Part shown: piece after piece, positions 10,823 through 22,577 of the stretch | Layout: every line of letters begins with the position of its first letter | How positions within the stretch are numbered: position 1 is the stretch's first letter | Made by a program: the position numbers and the translations under genes | DNA from: Sycon ciliatum | Lineage: Eukaryota > Porifera > Calcarea > Leucosolenida > Sycettidae | Length of the DNA stretch: 64,000 nucleotides | Direction: 5' to 3' | NCBI RefSeq assembly: GCF_964019385.1 | Contig: NC_088651.1 | Span: forward strand, 7,264,329-7,328,328 | Notes under the pieces: model-generated | Database searches by the model: none | Told to the model about the DNA's origin: nothing | What the model saw: only the letters and a program-made list of their open reading frames with translations

Positions 10823-11999
10823 GAGAGGCACACACGTGCCAGAGTCCATGTTGAAAGCCATACTATGATAGAGCGCCATTCCAACATGCCGTAGCTCGTT
10901 GCTGCAATACCAATGGCATCAACAGCAGTGACAGCAACAGCAGCAGCAAGAGGAGCAGCGGTAACACCAACACGGATAGCCAGGTAATGGACAAGCTTTG
11001 TAGGGATGATGTACAAGCAACATCATTTTCTACAGCCTAGTCCAGCAGCTAACATGATGTTGAATACGCAAGGTGACTCTCACGGCAGTGTCCACTCAGT
11101 GTTGACCTATGCACACAGCGTGTGTGTTGCACTCTCGTGCACTTGGCACTGCTGTGCTTCATACCTGCCGTGTTTGCCTGGGACACGCTAGTACTAAAAC
11201 AACCTTGCCGTATACAGTGCCATTCGCTCTGGTCAGGTCACACGTAGATGGCCGTTGGGTTGGCAAGTCGACTCCCATACCGTGTTGCCTGCGAGAGGGG
11301 CTGGTTGGTTGGCGATGGTACGCGCTATATGCCACGTTACATTTTCCAATTGCCAATGAACGCGACAACGTGGCCATAGTGCGTCGCCAGATGTCCTTCT
11401 TGCACACCGCTATCTACCTCTCCATCTCGTAGCCAGGCTTGGCATACGTGTATTCTTCCAGGTTTACTCAGCCACTTCTATGTGACCTTCGCTCACTTGA
11501 AAGATCAGTCTTATTGTGCTGCCCATGCCGACCAGCCACTGCAAACAGACGAGCAAAGACTAGAGCAGGACCAAATGCTCAGCTTTCGCAAAGCAGACTG
11601 TTGTGATCGTCGCTCTGATCACTTTCAACATAATAATTTTCTTGTGTCGTACTTTTACAGCATGCCGCATGTGTATTACCTGTAATATACCTGCTACCTG
11701 TAATATACGTATTTCCATGTTGCTCTTTGACAGTGTTTCATGCTTACAGTACCTGTTTCAGCTGGCGTGCTTTGCCTGCCCTTTTACTACATCGTCCTGT
11801 ATGCGACGTTTGGTCGTGTCTGATTTAGTTTACTTTTACTCCTCGCTGTTTTGTTTGTTTAAAATGATAGTTTATTCGAGTGTGAGTGTGCGCTTTTCAC
11901 CTGCTATACCGTTTTTAGTTTATGTTATGGCTAGATTAAAAGTCTTGTGTACGCGTAATCAATGGTGTTGGTGGGGATGGATACCCTGATGGCGTCAGT
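10823..11999. other. 3' flank of the SH3BP5-like gene
   Basis: Probable 3' UTR and intergenic sequence. It includes a CAGCAGCAG-rich stretch (10920-10960) and ATTAAA at 11935-11940, which could be a poly(A) signal but is unproven. No other gene seen. Confidence 0.4.
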
Positions 12000-12183
12000 C
12001 CTTTTTTCGCCACATTGGCCTCGTCCACTTACTGAGGGGTGCTGAGCCCATAAGTGTGATCATTTCCAAGGGTGTCAGTCGTTGGGCGGTTCATTAGCCA
12101 ACTGTTTCATCTTTCCAGGATTGCTTCTGCATCTCTCCCTCCCCTCTCCTGGGAAGACCCGCGTGACCAATTGATGGCAGTGA

Positions 12184-12187
<4 letters not shown>
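12000..12187. repeat. TG-associated repeat of a second type, copy 1
   Basis: The unit GGATGGATACCCTGATG ... CTTACTGAGG ... CCAACTG ... CTCCTGGG ... GGCAGTGAGCAAG leads directly into a TG microsatellite at 12188. It is repeated at about 12500-12753 with indels, again ending in GGCAGTGAGCAAG plus TG. Confidence 0.65.

Positions 12188-12248
<61 letters not shown>
12188..12248. repeat. (TG)n microsatellite
   Basis: Pure TG run directly after the repeat at 12000-12187. Confidence 0.95.
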
Positions 12249-12249
<1 letters not shown>

Positions 12250-12499
12250 CAGCTAGTTTGGTTGGGTATACTTATGCCAGATTGTGTTGTCTCGGCTGCT
12301 TGAAGGTGTATTGTTGTACTGTGTGTTTCAGGGTTCATATACTTTGTATTTGAAGTATACAAACCTGTCAACCCTGGACTGTATCTGGCTAGATGTAATC
12401 AATGGCGCTAGTGAAGCTTGTATCAGATCCACTCTGATTTAGCCACCCACACTAGTAGCAAGTATTACCTTCACTGGGGCAGGAGTAACTGCAGTTGGA

Positions 12500-12750
12500 T
12501 CCCGGGATGGATACCCTGATGCCGTCAATCCTTTTTTGCACCTTGTCCTCACCACTTACTGAGGTGTGGTGAGCCCATTTAAAAGGTGTGATCATTCCAA
12601 GTCCACCCCTAATTATTTAGGGATTTCATGGGGTGTCTGCCGTTGGGCGGTTCAATAGCCGATTGACTGAATTGAGTCATCTTTGCAAGATTTCTTTTCA
12701 GTCTCTCTCCCCTCTCCTGGGTAGACCACCGTTTTGGCAGTGAGCAAGTA

Positions 12751-12753
<3 letters not shown>
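12500..12753. repeat. TG-associated repeat of a second type, copy 2
   Basis: Diverged copy of 12000-12187, again ending in GGCAGTGAGCAAG and followed by TG repeats at 12754-12796. The link with TG at the same end in both copies suggests the microsatellite is part of the mobile unit. Confidence 0.65.
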
Positions 12754-12797
<44 letters not shown>

Positions 12798-12934
12798 CCC
12801 GAGACGGCGTTGGAGGAATGTTGTACAGCAGGATTCCTGCTCAATTGACATTCCTGAGGAGCATTGGTGCGAACTTGCGCAGAGTCGTGGTGAATTGAGG
12901 CAGTTGTGCTGCAGCGGATGGTGGTACCGGTATT

Positions 12935-12993
<59 letters not shown>

Positions 12994-12997
12994 GTGT
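12754..12997. repeat. Two TG microsatellites (12754-12796 and 12935-12997)
   Basis: TG runs with occasional TT interruptions in the second. Between them is about 140 bp of unassigned sequence. Confidence 0.9.
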
Positions 12998-13160
12998 CGG
13001 ACACAACATTGTCCCGGCACCGCTTCCGGGGCCCATGACGTGGCCGGGTCTTGTCCAGTTCGCCGAAGAGGATACACTTTGGCATACGGGAGTCATCCAT
13101 TCGAGCAACATGCAGCACCATCCCTCCAACCGAGCCCGTCACCTTAGACTTCGTTTGCAC
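12996..13160 (-). pseudogene. Non-LTR retrotransposon C-terminal fragment
   Basis: The - strand frame contains LHVARMDDSRMPKCILFGEL followed by DKTRPRHGPRKRCRDNV. This matches the post-RT tail common in invertebrate endonuclease/reverse-transcriptase proteins (GHV.RM.DSR.PK ... G.R..GRP.KR..D). Here the usual RWxGH is degraded, and the frame runs into a CA/TG microsatellite at 12997, so only about 50 codons remain. Nothing of the RT domain is nearby. Confidence 0.6.
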
Positions 13161-13221
13161 TTGTGGAAAGCGCTATCGCCGTCGCCAGGACTTGACTCGC
13201 CACGCCCGATTCTGCTCGTGA
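13090..13221 (+). pseudogene. Retroelement C-terminal C2H2 zinc-finger fragment
   Basis: The + strand frame ends CTCGKRYRRRQDLTRHARFC then S and TGA at 13219-13221. C-x-C-x(12)-H-x(3-4)-C spacing and the wording (CGR.FRR..DL.RH...C) resemble the C-terminal finger of invertebrate non-LTR retroelement proteins. It overlaps the fragment at 12996-13160 on the opposite strand, so the two cannot be parts of one intact protein. An uncharacterised host zinc-finger exon is a less likely alternative. Confidence 0.4.
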
Positions 13222-13289
13222 CTTGAAGACTGTTGGTCCCTTCGGGACCTGCTATCATCTCCGGATGGGCATATTGTATTGTATTGTAT

Positions 13290-13307
13290 TGTGTGTGTGT
13301 GTGTGTG

Positions 13308-13372
<65 letters not shown>
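13290..13372. repeat. (TG)n microsatellite
   Basis: TG run with a CATG interruption, after a short TATTG repeat at 13272-13290. Confidence 0.95.
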
Positions 13373-13477
13373 ATGTGCGTGTTCTCGGACTCTTCCTGAC
13401 TTTTCTTTCATTCTCCTGGGTGGTTACCAACAGCCAGTGTATGCCGGAGTATGTGGTGTGGTGTGTGTGTGTGTAGA

Positions 13478-13680
13478 AAAAATGGAAAAATGAAAAATAG
13501 GGATTCACTGGCCAGAAAAAGTCACTTAAAACAGCTGTGTGGTGGATACCAGGCTAAAAATAGTGGCGGTAAATTCATCAGCCTTGCAAGCTGTTGAATG
13601 GTGTAATCCCAGCACAAGTTGCTTTGTCTAACATAGCTGTTCGCTATCATCGCTTCTGCGATGGGCAGGTCTGAGGTCTG

Positions 13681-13685
<5 letters not shown>
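13478..13685. repeat. TG-flanked interspersed repeat, copy 3
   Basis: Same core as 5901-6097 (GGGATTCACTGGCCAG, AGCCTTGCAAGCTGTTGAAT, TCGCTATCATCGC) with TG tracts before it (13455-13474) and after it (13683-13711). Confidence 0.75.

Positions 13686-13711
<26 letters not shown>
13683..13711. repeat. (TG)n microsatellite
   Basis: Short TG run at the end of the interspersed repeat. Confidence 0.9.
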
Positions 13712-13713
<2 letters not shown>

Positions 13714-14040
13714 AGTCCTGTATGGTGGTGGCGGTGTCGACCCGGCTCTGCTCTCCTGTAGGGTGGCCGTGTTCTTTCATTTGCAGCACCAGTATGCCCG
13801 TTCCGCACGTCTTCCCGCCCTCGTCATGGCTTCCTCTGTGTCACTCTCCTGCGGCAGGGCTCAGTTGGCTGTGTTCCTTTTTCAATCCGCACCGTGGAGG
13901 TTGTCGCGCACCCAGACACACCCAGACAGACAGACAGACAGACACACACACAGACACACAGACACACACACCTAGTCCTGGTCCTGGTAAACACTGCCAT
14001 TACAGTCACGGGTCCCGTTGCGGGGCCGACAATATGGAAC

Positions 14041-14166
<126 letters not shown>

Positions 14167-14483
14167 GGAACGTACACTGGATCCTGCTACACGTACTCCT
14201 ACAAATACATGATTGTACATGTAGATCCACAAGCATCTCAAAGTGGTTTTACGGGCTCACGGCGCCCTTGAACAGTGTGGCCGGACACGACACGGACAAA
14301 CCTTCTCCACCTTTTATTGCAACGTACACCACGGACATAGACGCGTTCGTAACTCGTCTAGTCCACTACCATCACTACTGGCATTAGTGCTCTGCTACAA
14401 CCTGCACGTTGATGTGTACATTTTCAGAATGCACAGGTCAAGGCTCCATCGAGTCAACGAATGCCACCGTGAATGTGTAGATC

Positions 14484-14566
14484 TACAGTGCTGGAAACTG
14501 AAATCTGACCCCCTGGGCGGTGCGGCGCGCCGTCAAGGGGGTCAGATTTCAGTTTCCAGTACTGTA
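14484..14566. mobile_element. Tiny palindromic MITE, 83 bp
   Basis: TACAGTGCTGGAAACTGAAA and the following bases (14484-14514) are inverted at 14536-14566 with one mismatch, leaving a 21 bp GC-rich loop. TA at both ends fits a TA target. Half-copies of the same end occur near 8650-8690 (GGAGTCGGACTTCAGTTGCC) and 37095-37130 (GGGTCGGATTTCAGTTGCC). Confidence 0.8.
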
Positions 14567-16450
14567 CTAGTGTATAGTGAGTCTCCCCTGGACAGACCTG
14601 AGACCATGGATTTTCTTTCCATCCTTTCAACTAGGCACTCTACAAGTGGGAAGCTGGGCATGGGAAGCAATCGTTTCAAAAAGTCATGAGTTCAGTACAA
14701 TTGTGTAGCCTTGACTGCTATCACTTATTATACAGAGTAGAGGCCCGGGAACAGAGAACCGACCCGAGAGCTATACTGCGGGTTCCTCACAATGGTTCCA
14801 ATGGAGGGCGGTTTGCATTATTACGGATTTCTCAACAGGGCAGATACTAGTACAAGGTGTTTGTCGCACTGGAAACGGAGTGTCACTGTAAGTAAGTTTT
14901 TTAGTTGATAACTAACGTGTTACTTGATATTCCAACATTTTGCGTGACTGAGTGGTATTTGAGCTGCTGGAGTGATAACAAGTTGTGACACTCCTGCAGC
15001 ACACATGCCATTAGCCTACTCGTTCATTCCTGATGATGGTCATGAAGACCGAATCGTTGAAACGATACCTCTAATGGATTTGTGTGAAATGCAGCGCTCT
15101 CTTGAGTGTAGACAGGTTGCCTGCAAACAATTTCAAGTGTAATGAAGCTGCGTGAAGCGTCCTTCAAAATGTTTTACTCGATCAAGTTCATGATTATAGT
15201 GATGTGAGATGAATCCCTCGAAACATTGTGTAATGATCAGGAGTGGTGTTTCTTACCAGTTTGCCGAATGGCACGTTCGACTTGCTATCTCGTGTGATCC
15301 AGACGGCAGTCCTAATTCAGTCAAGTGTCGGACGCGAGAGTTCCAACCTAAGCAGCAGCCTTCTTCTTCGGGGAGTACCGAAGTCGCAAAATGCCTAAAT
15401 CCTACTTTCACAGATATGGCAAGGCAGTTTTAAAAGAAAGCCGAGCATGTGAGCTGCAAAGCGCATAGCATGGTTAAGGTTTTCTGTGATAGCAGCCTGC
15501 CACTCTGCTTGTGCATTGCGGGACGGGATCGGAATGCATGGATGTATTGGCGCTGTGGCGAGTTTGATGGACTCGTCGACGCCTCCATACAGTTACTTCT
15601 GTCTTCAATACACAATGTACCGGTAGATCTACATGTACATGTATTGTATTAGTGTTGCTTCTTGGAGAGCAGATCACGACTGATTTTCGTTCCTTCGTGT
15701 GCTAGCGGACCCCTGCGGGATTCGCGTTCGATGAGCCAGTGATAGCTCCTCGGTCGATCGGGTCGCATCGCTCGGGGTGTAGAGATCTATGGACGCCGGT
15801 CTGAGCCGAGTCTGCTGGCACACTGCCTGCTGCCCGCCGCATTCTAGAATCTTCTAAGGTTGTTTTACTTGTTTGTTTGCAGTCTGCACCCAGTGCTAGC
15901 AGACGTGAAATTGACTCAAGCAGGTATATGTTGTTGTCTCGTGGCATTCCCCAGCCCCAGGCCCTGTACAGACGTCGCGCGCTGTGCCACGTCCCAACGG
16001 CGTGTTCGTCCTTGATATCGGGACCATTCCAAAGTTCACACCTACTGTAACCAGACCGCGATGTTCTTCCTCATGCATTAGCGAGCACTGACTGTACATG
16101 ATGAAGGGAGTGTGTTCTACTGAGTGATAACTGATACTGTTGCTGTTAGAACACGCGGCTGGTAGACGTCTACTGCTAGACTGCATGCAATGAGCAAGGG
16201 TCGTTAGAAGCTGGCGAGAATCGCGGGGTGGTGAGGTCAAAGTTCACGCTCGAAGAATGTTAGCAGCTGCATCCGCTCGGTAAGCGAGGCCGCGCCGTGT
16301 TGAATCAACTAAAACTTGCAGATCGCGAACACGTTCCATTCGTCGTTGTTGTTTGGAAGGAAGCACGTAATGTCTTTCTTCTCCGTTTGCTTTCTTTGAA
16401 GCTAATCCGAGATACTGTAAAGCCGGCCAGCATTTGATTGGTGTATACAG
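14567..16450. other. Gene-poor interval
   Basis: No coding frame with recognisable content. Contains one degenerate hammerhead-like core (15027-15065, CTGATGA ... GACCGAAT ... GAAACG). Otherwise nothing supported. Confidence 0.4.
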
Positions 16451-16541
16451 AGCAAAGATGAGATGCGGTCGAGAGGCTTATTTTGAAGGATTCCAACTAT
16501 TGTCAGTAGAGTCAGCACGTTTCTCAACTCCAAGGAGCACT

Positions 16542-19250
16542 ATGGCAAGCAAAGAAGGTAAAACTTGGAATTTATCTCCTTCACCACGTGTTCTGTATTC
16601 TTCTTTTTTCTTTCTTTTTTACGCGTGTTATACATGTAGGAATATCCCTCCCAGTTGCAGTATATTGAACGAAACATTACTCCTTCGTCTGCGTCCGCTG
16701 TAAAATTGAAATACTGCCCTGTAATGATTCAGTGTTGTCTTCTGTTGTCTTTCTCTTTTTCTTTGCAGCCAAGGAGTGCATCATGGGGCTCGGGGCGCAT
16801 GCGCAGTGTGACATCGGAAAACTTCTGGATTCTTCTTTTTCCTTTTCCCACGAGGTGAGCATTTCCTTGGTTTACTATGCTGGTATCTCTCTTATGCCAT
16901 TTGGGGATTATGGTATTTTACTTGACCAACTACTCCAATTGAACCGTGAATGCCAAAATGGGGTGCACCTCCACTTTCTTCCTCACACTTGCCAGCTACC
17001 GTTTCTTTCAGAAAGCACAAAACTACCTACTAAATATTGTGTTCTTTCTGTTGTTTTGTACAGGGAACGTGGTGTGTTGTACCGGTAGCTATTGCGGACA
17101 CTGAGTTTGCCCTGCGGGTGCGCCACTCGTATCAGCTTGTCGTTAACAAACACCTGCTACCGTCCGAAAGTTTTGCGACCAGCACCTTTGGAGCTCAAGA
17201 TATCCATCCATTGCTGAAAGAAATGTTCTTCTTTCGTTCAGGTACAGTACCCTTGTTGGATCAGTTTCTCTGCAATTTTGCGTTTGCACCAAGTGGGATG
17301 TGGGCTGTGAAACTTTAGTTTGCATTGAAGTTTTGTTCAAGCCAATCAATAGACGGAAGATAGCACAGGATGTAGGCACTTGTAACTCGCTTCACGCAGG
17401 TGATTCTCGGTGATGAAGCAGGGATTGCTTCACAAAAAAACTGTTTGATTGTTGTGGTACTGTACCGGTTCCTGGAAAGTTAGTAGTGTTTGTTGCGTCG
17501 CTTTGGAAGCCATCTGTCCATACAGCTTATGTAGTTCTTGTGAGGGGTGTGTATGTGGGGGGGGGGGGGGGGTGATGATTCCACCTGATATTGCATGGTG
17601 TGTTATGGTTCTATCTAGATAGGAGAATGACATAGATTAACCAAAATCAGGAGTCTGTAAACTGTGCTAAATGTTCGCTTTTCATATTATTTTATGCTTT
17701 TTTTATCTGCTTTTCATGATTTCCCAATAAGTTAAACTGACTGATTTCTAGATATGATATCAAGAGTGTCTGCACTCTTGCTGTCGTATTGATGGATATT
17801 CCACTGAACTGGAATCTATGAATCTAAAAATTAATTATTTAAACCAAGCTAAGAGGTATTAAAGGTTAATAATACAGTTGACCTTCAGCAGAAACAAAAA
17901 TCTGAAACTAAAACTACAATCTACGCTAATCAGTGAACTAAATGCTGCTGACCTCCAGTAGATAAATCAGCTGGAGATAAACTATATTGTATACAAACTT
18001 ATGTTGCTAAAACTTCCATCTGAAGTAAATAAAAATATGGCTAAAACAGCTACAACCAGACCTAATTGACTAACTTAAGAATGCTCACCTTACATAAGAA
18101 GGATGGAAACTTGGTAACTGCATGAGCTGTATGGGCAATAACTCTATGGCAATAGAAACCAAATTTAACCATCTCCTTAGATGGTTGTGCAAGATGCAAG
18201 CGTTGCTTCAAAGCAATGAATAGTGCAACCAAATTCTGCCTACTCAATGTTCGCCATGATCCGTTGTGACTGCGACTTCCTGTGCTAGCTCTGTTGTGGG
18301 CATTGCCTGTATTTCACTTACCTTTCTGGATGATTTATCAGTTTCAGATAAGTCCTTTTGTGATGGATGAGGGTAATGTTTATTTCGAATGCACATAATC
18401 CTAATGCCCTGCATTCCTCTCTTTGTTTCTTTCCCATGACCATGTGGTCATGTGAGGGTGTGTTCCAGGATGCAGAATGACACGCTCTCTCAACGGCGGC
18501 CGTTTTGTGAGTCATCTGCCACTCAGCGTGCACAGGTAGGCAGCCTGGTGGTGGATATGTGTTGGTCTCAGTAGGCAGTCGGGCGTGCAGTATGCAGTCT
18601 AAATCCTGTAAACAGTCTGATGTTAAGCTACTGCATTAGGTGTCTATAGGTAGTGGGATCTTCAGTATGCAGTTGAAGTCCTACAAACACCACTACTAGA
18701 TAATACACAGTACCTCCTGTCCTACGACTACATGCACTGCATGCAGTCAAATGAAGTGTTTGGGTGTGAATGTGGGGACAAGCATGTACACAGTTGTCAC
18801 ATTACCGTAGAATCCCGTGGATAAGCCCATGGGCTTGTACAACGAAGCTTCGCGATGTTCGAACTTGGCCTGGGCTGATGCGAGTGCATGGGCTTATCCG
18901 CGGGATTCTACGGTAGTTGCAGAGAGGACGCGGCAGAGAACAAAGCATGTAACAGTTACATGGTGGACGGTTTGAAGTTTCTCTTTTACGCTGCTAATGT
19001 TCTGGCATTGGAGTCCGAAATGCCAAGCAATAATCATTGCCTCGCTCTTCTGTGTAGCGTCAGGAAGTCAACAAGCGAACATGTAGGGCTCACTTCATGA
19101 AGTAGAAGTGTCAGTGAGAAGTGGGATTCAAAGCAATGCATTCCCAAGCTTATTAGTATTTTCAAGTAATGCTACTTTGGTTTGCTGTAGTCTTTGATGG
19201 CCATCGATGAGGCTCTCACTTCCCGTGATCAGGAGAGCAGCCAGGATTAA
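16542..19250 (+). CDS. Spliced gene of unknown function
   Basis: Supported exons: 16542-16557 (ATGGCAAGCAAAGAAG, donor GTAAAA; an in-frame upstream ATG at 16458 is an alternative start), 16769-16854, 17064-17241, 18469-18535 and 19191-19250 (stop TAA). Exons 1-3 join to MASKEAKECIMGLGAHAQCD ... GTWCVVPVAIADTEFALRVR ... HPLLKEMFFFRS. The last two give MQNDTLSQRRPFCESSATQ ... SLMAIDEALTSRDQESSQD. Exon 3 ends in phase 1 and exon 18469 needs phase 2, so at least one exon between 17242 and 18468 is missing from this model; 17402-17484 has a coding look (GIASQKNCLIVVVLYRFLE) but does not settle the phase. About 150 residues with no signal peptide or membrane segment seen. I do not recognise the family. 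Confidence reflects good splice borders without homology. Confidence 0.45.
18803..18915. mobile_element. MITE, 113 bp, TACCGTA type
   Basis: Starts TACCGTAGAATCCCGTGG and ends with its near reverse complement; TA ends. It lies in the intron before the last exon of the unknown gene. Same end family as the 394 bp element at 53932-54325. Confidence 0.85.
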
Positions 19251-19972
19251 TACAAACTTGAATGGCTTGAAGCAGAAGGAAAAAGTGAGATGTTCAAATG
19301 AAACTTATGCGATACACCGGTGCTACACGAATGTAGCTTGAATTTGTTTGAAGTTCTATCGCCACATGAATTGTTCTTCCTTGCCGAGAGCTAACTACTG
19401 TAAAGTGAGAAACCTTTGCTAGAGATTGAATTTCGCTATTTTCGCGACCATCACACATTCCCGAATATAAATCGCCACAAACCTCTCCACACATTGATTG
19501 TATACAGTACAAGATCCGACTGAAGAGATAGAATCGCAAAAGCTTCTCATCGTGAACCAGTCCAATTTATGAAAATGCTAAATGTGCGCGCCGCGAAAAT
19601 TTGTCGCTTTACAGTAACCTCAAAGATAGCAAGCATGCATTTAAATCATTGACGTTTAGATTCATTCTATCAGCTATGTGTTCCTGTAGTAGCTCTCACT
19701 GTATGCCATTGTGGCCTCACGCCTCCGCGATTTGTTGGCTTCCTTACTGGCTAGATTGATTTTATATGATTGTGGACTGATTTGAATCATAATTATCTTC
19801 CTTATTGGCCATAGGCCATCGTGGAAATAACGAATAATAATAGAACTCAATCAGGTACTACAAAAATGTCCACTTACTAGCCGGTGGTAGTATCATCTCC
19901 ATAGCCTTCAGCTCAGCGAGCGAAAGACTAGAATGCAGCAAACTGTTCTGCCTGTAGCTAGTTTTAAAAGTG

Positions 19973-21033
19973 TTAACCCATTACCAGCCGTACATAGTGC
20001 GAATGCGTCAAATTCGACGCATCCGTTTTTCACTCTGTAAACCATGATCTTTTGCCGCACCGCGGTCGGAATAATCGGAAAATTCTGCTGAAAACCTACG
20101 GAATCACCTACCATCGAGAAAACCGTGTGCTGCACATCATTTTTTTCGAGAAAATCATGGTTGAATGCACCCGGGTGAAGTTGAAATTTCAAGCGTGACG
20201 CACTTCATGCTAAACGAGCATAGAGCACTGTACAAACAGCTATAACTTCGGTCTGCCTACTTCAAATTCAACATCAACATATGACGGCTCATTGGAAAGC
20301 TATTGAACGCAGCTTTCCAACGTTGTTTCATTCGATATAGCGCGAAGTAAAATACTCAAGCGCCGAAGCTCGAAGTCCAGGAAACAGGTGAAGTTGAAAT
20401 GTCAAGCGTGTGACTGTGACACATTCATGCTAAACGAGCATAGAGCACTGTACAAACAGCTATAACGTCGGTCTGCCTACTTCAAATTCAACATATGACT
20501 GCTCATTGGAAAGCTATTGACCGCAGCTTTCCAACGATGTATCATTCGATGTAGCGCGAAGCAAAATACTCAAGCGCCGAAGCTCGAAGTCCAGCAAACG
20601 GGTGGAGTTGAAATTTCAAGCGTGTGGCCGTGATGCACTTCATGCTGAAGTATGTGTTTGCGATTTCCCCAGTGCACAGCCCATGCGTGACCAGTGGTAA
20701 CATGCACCAAAAATGAGCGCTAGAACAGCCTGGTTCTGCTGGTGTTTGAATCTTGAAAGATGAACAGGTGCATGAGCTGAAGCCGAACAGTGTACATATT
20801 GTCATGGTCCTCGAATTTGCTAATTCGGCTGCATTGCTAGAGTTATTGTTCGCCATCAATGGCAACGATTCTACATGTTATCAGCTTGGTTTTAGTCTCA
20901 TATGAAGGGTAATTCTACCAGCTTTCCAGAACTATAAAGGTGTCAATACAATTTTTTTACCGTTTAGTCTCTATTCTCAATCTAGTGGACCCCGTTGTTT
21001 TACATATAAATCTTGCGGCTGGTAAAGAGTTAA
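19973..21033. mobile_element. piggyBac-like non-autonomous element, about 1.06 kb
   Basis: Bordered by TTAA at 19973-19976 and 21030-21033. Inside these the ends are CCCATTACCAGCCG and, inverted, CTCTTTACCAGCCG. TTAA target sites and such ends are characteristic of piggyBac. The interior has no transposase but holds an internal direct duplication at 20174-20650. Confidence 0.7.
20174..20650. repeat. Internal tandem repeat of about 215 bp, just over two copies
   Basis: GAAGTTGAAATTTCAAGCGTG-like units start at about 20174, 20391 and 20604. Each full unit carries CATGCTAAACGAGCATAGAG, CAGCTATAAC and GCCGAAGCTCGAAGTCCAG. The third start is partial. It lies wholly inside the piggyBac-like element. 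Confidence 0.85.
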
Positions 21034-21502
21034 GTGTCGATGCACAGTCCAAACTCTCCTGCACCGTCCATGATTGGTGGATGGAGCGGGTGGGTGATTT
21101 CTCCGCAAAAAAAACTAACTTGCAAAACTCGGACTGAAGGAAATGGTTTGACTTTCTACAGGGAAAGTCGCGTGAGTTTGACATAGTCATAAAATATAAC
21201 TAGATCATTAGTTTGACTCCCTACTGGACTGTCGACTGTTTATAGGACAACGACTGCCTACTGAGTTCAAGATATGTTTGAACAGAAATAATTACTCGAG
21301 TGTGGAAGTTATGGCATGAGGGACTCTCCTGTCGCTGTTCATCAACTCCTCATCTTTTTCTTTCGAATTTATTGCGCATGTAGTGTTTCACTCCATCACC
21401 ATGTGGGGTGCAATAGGCAGATATGCAAGCAGTTCTCATGGTGGGTCATTGATGATCATCACCTATCCACTACTTCCTCCGTATACAAAAACTTGGTGAC
21501 TT

Positions 21503-22039
21503 TTATTTGAAAGCTGCGCAAAGCTCTGGAATTGATCCGTTTGACTCGGAATAACACTCGTGGCATTGTCTAACCTGTTTACAAGCTATATACAAAGAAA
21601 AAATCAACTCAGACGGATGAGATTGAGTTTTTGCAGAGTCTTCGCCGCTCATGTCATTGTTACCTGACGACGCGGACTCCGCATCGCCAACAGTCGCTGC
21701 TTCCACTCGCATTTCGTTCAGATTTTTGTCACCTGCAGTGATGATCCGACTCTGGACTTCGGCTACGTCCTCTTCATCTCTAGAGCTGTGTACGAATCGG
21801 TGTCGACTATAATTATTCAGTCGTTCCAACCCGCGGCCTACATTATGCCGTGAAACGAGTCGTACAAGCACATCCACACGCTTCGCATTTTCTCGCCAGG
21901 ATAATCCTTCCAAGCATTCTACAATGGCTTCGAGGAGGTCCCTGTGATTCCCCTTGGCGACAAAGGATACGTCTGACTGGAGAGAGGCGAAGAAAGCCAG
22001 GCCATCGACATTCTGATCCTGAGTCTGCGCTGGTTGCAC
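21503..22039 (-). pseudogene. Decayed integrin-beta I-like (vWA) domain fragment
   Basis: Frame of 178 codons. Residues about 10-60 read NVDGLAFFASLQSD, then NHRDLLEAIVECLEGLSWRE and NAKRVDVLVRLVSRH. The spacing follows the integrin beta I-like domain (FF..L ... PEGG.DAI.Q..VC...IGWR...R.LLV..TD...H). The metal-binding N-x-D-x-P-E-G segment is replaced by a KGNHRD-like stretch and the TD/PND motifs are lost, so it would not bind ligand as a normal I-like domain. The second half is Ser/Glu-rich and unrecognised. Most likely a pseudogene exon or a very diverged vWA protein; the likeness may also be chance. Confidence 0.3.
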
Positions 22040-22577
22040 GACAACTGAAGTGTTTCATCTTGCCGTGCGAGCGAAACAAATCTATGTTCTCACGCTGCGT
22101 AGATCTATGGGGCCGCGCACTGCAAGTACGAGCCTGGCCAGTTTCAGGGCAGCGAGTGCCGCGTGACTCCGTGTTCCAGCCACGATCTACACTTCGTCAC
22201 TGTGTCAGTTTTGAGCAAGAAAGTGTTAGTTTTTTTTAATTTGACTCTTGAGTTTCGGTCGGCAACGTCCTCACACGCGTGGCGTCCGTGGAGAATCTGT
22301 TCGGGATCAACAAAACTAACCTCGACATGGACGTGGGTTGTCGATGACAGCCTTTGGCGCCGTTCGTTGAGCAGATTCTTGCTCAAAAACATCGTTCAAA
22401 AAAGTCACGAAGTTTTTGTATACGGAGGAAGTGCTTTACTATACCAGGATACCACTGATCTCTGTCAGATCATGCTTCTGACGGGTATGCGGATTTCAAC
22501 CATACCGTGTTCTGCATGGTACTAGACAAACCTTGTGTTGTAGAAACACGCTTTCTTTTGTGTTCCACTACCTTGTA

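Noticed and set aside
10168..11016. 282-codon - strand open frame over the last SH3BP5-like exon
   Set aside because: It is antisense to a well supported exon, crosses a MITE (10026-10431) and has no recognisable domain.
15027..15065. Hammerhead ribozyme at CTGATGA ... GACCGAAT
   Set aside because: The GAAA core is replaced by GAAT and stem I cannot be closed convincingly; at most a decayed relic.
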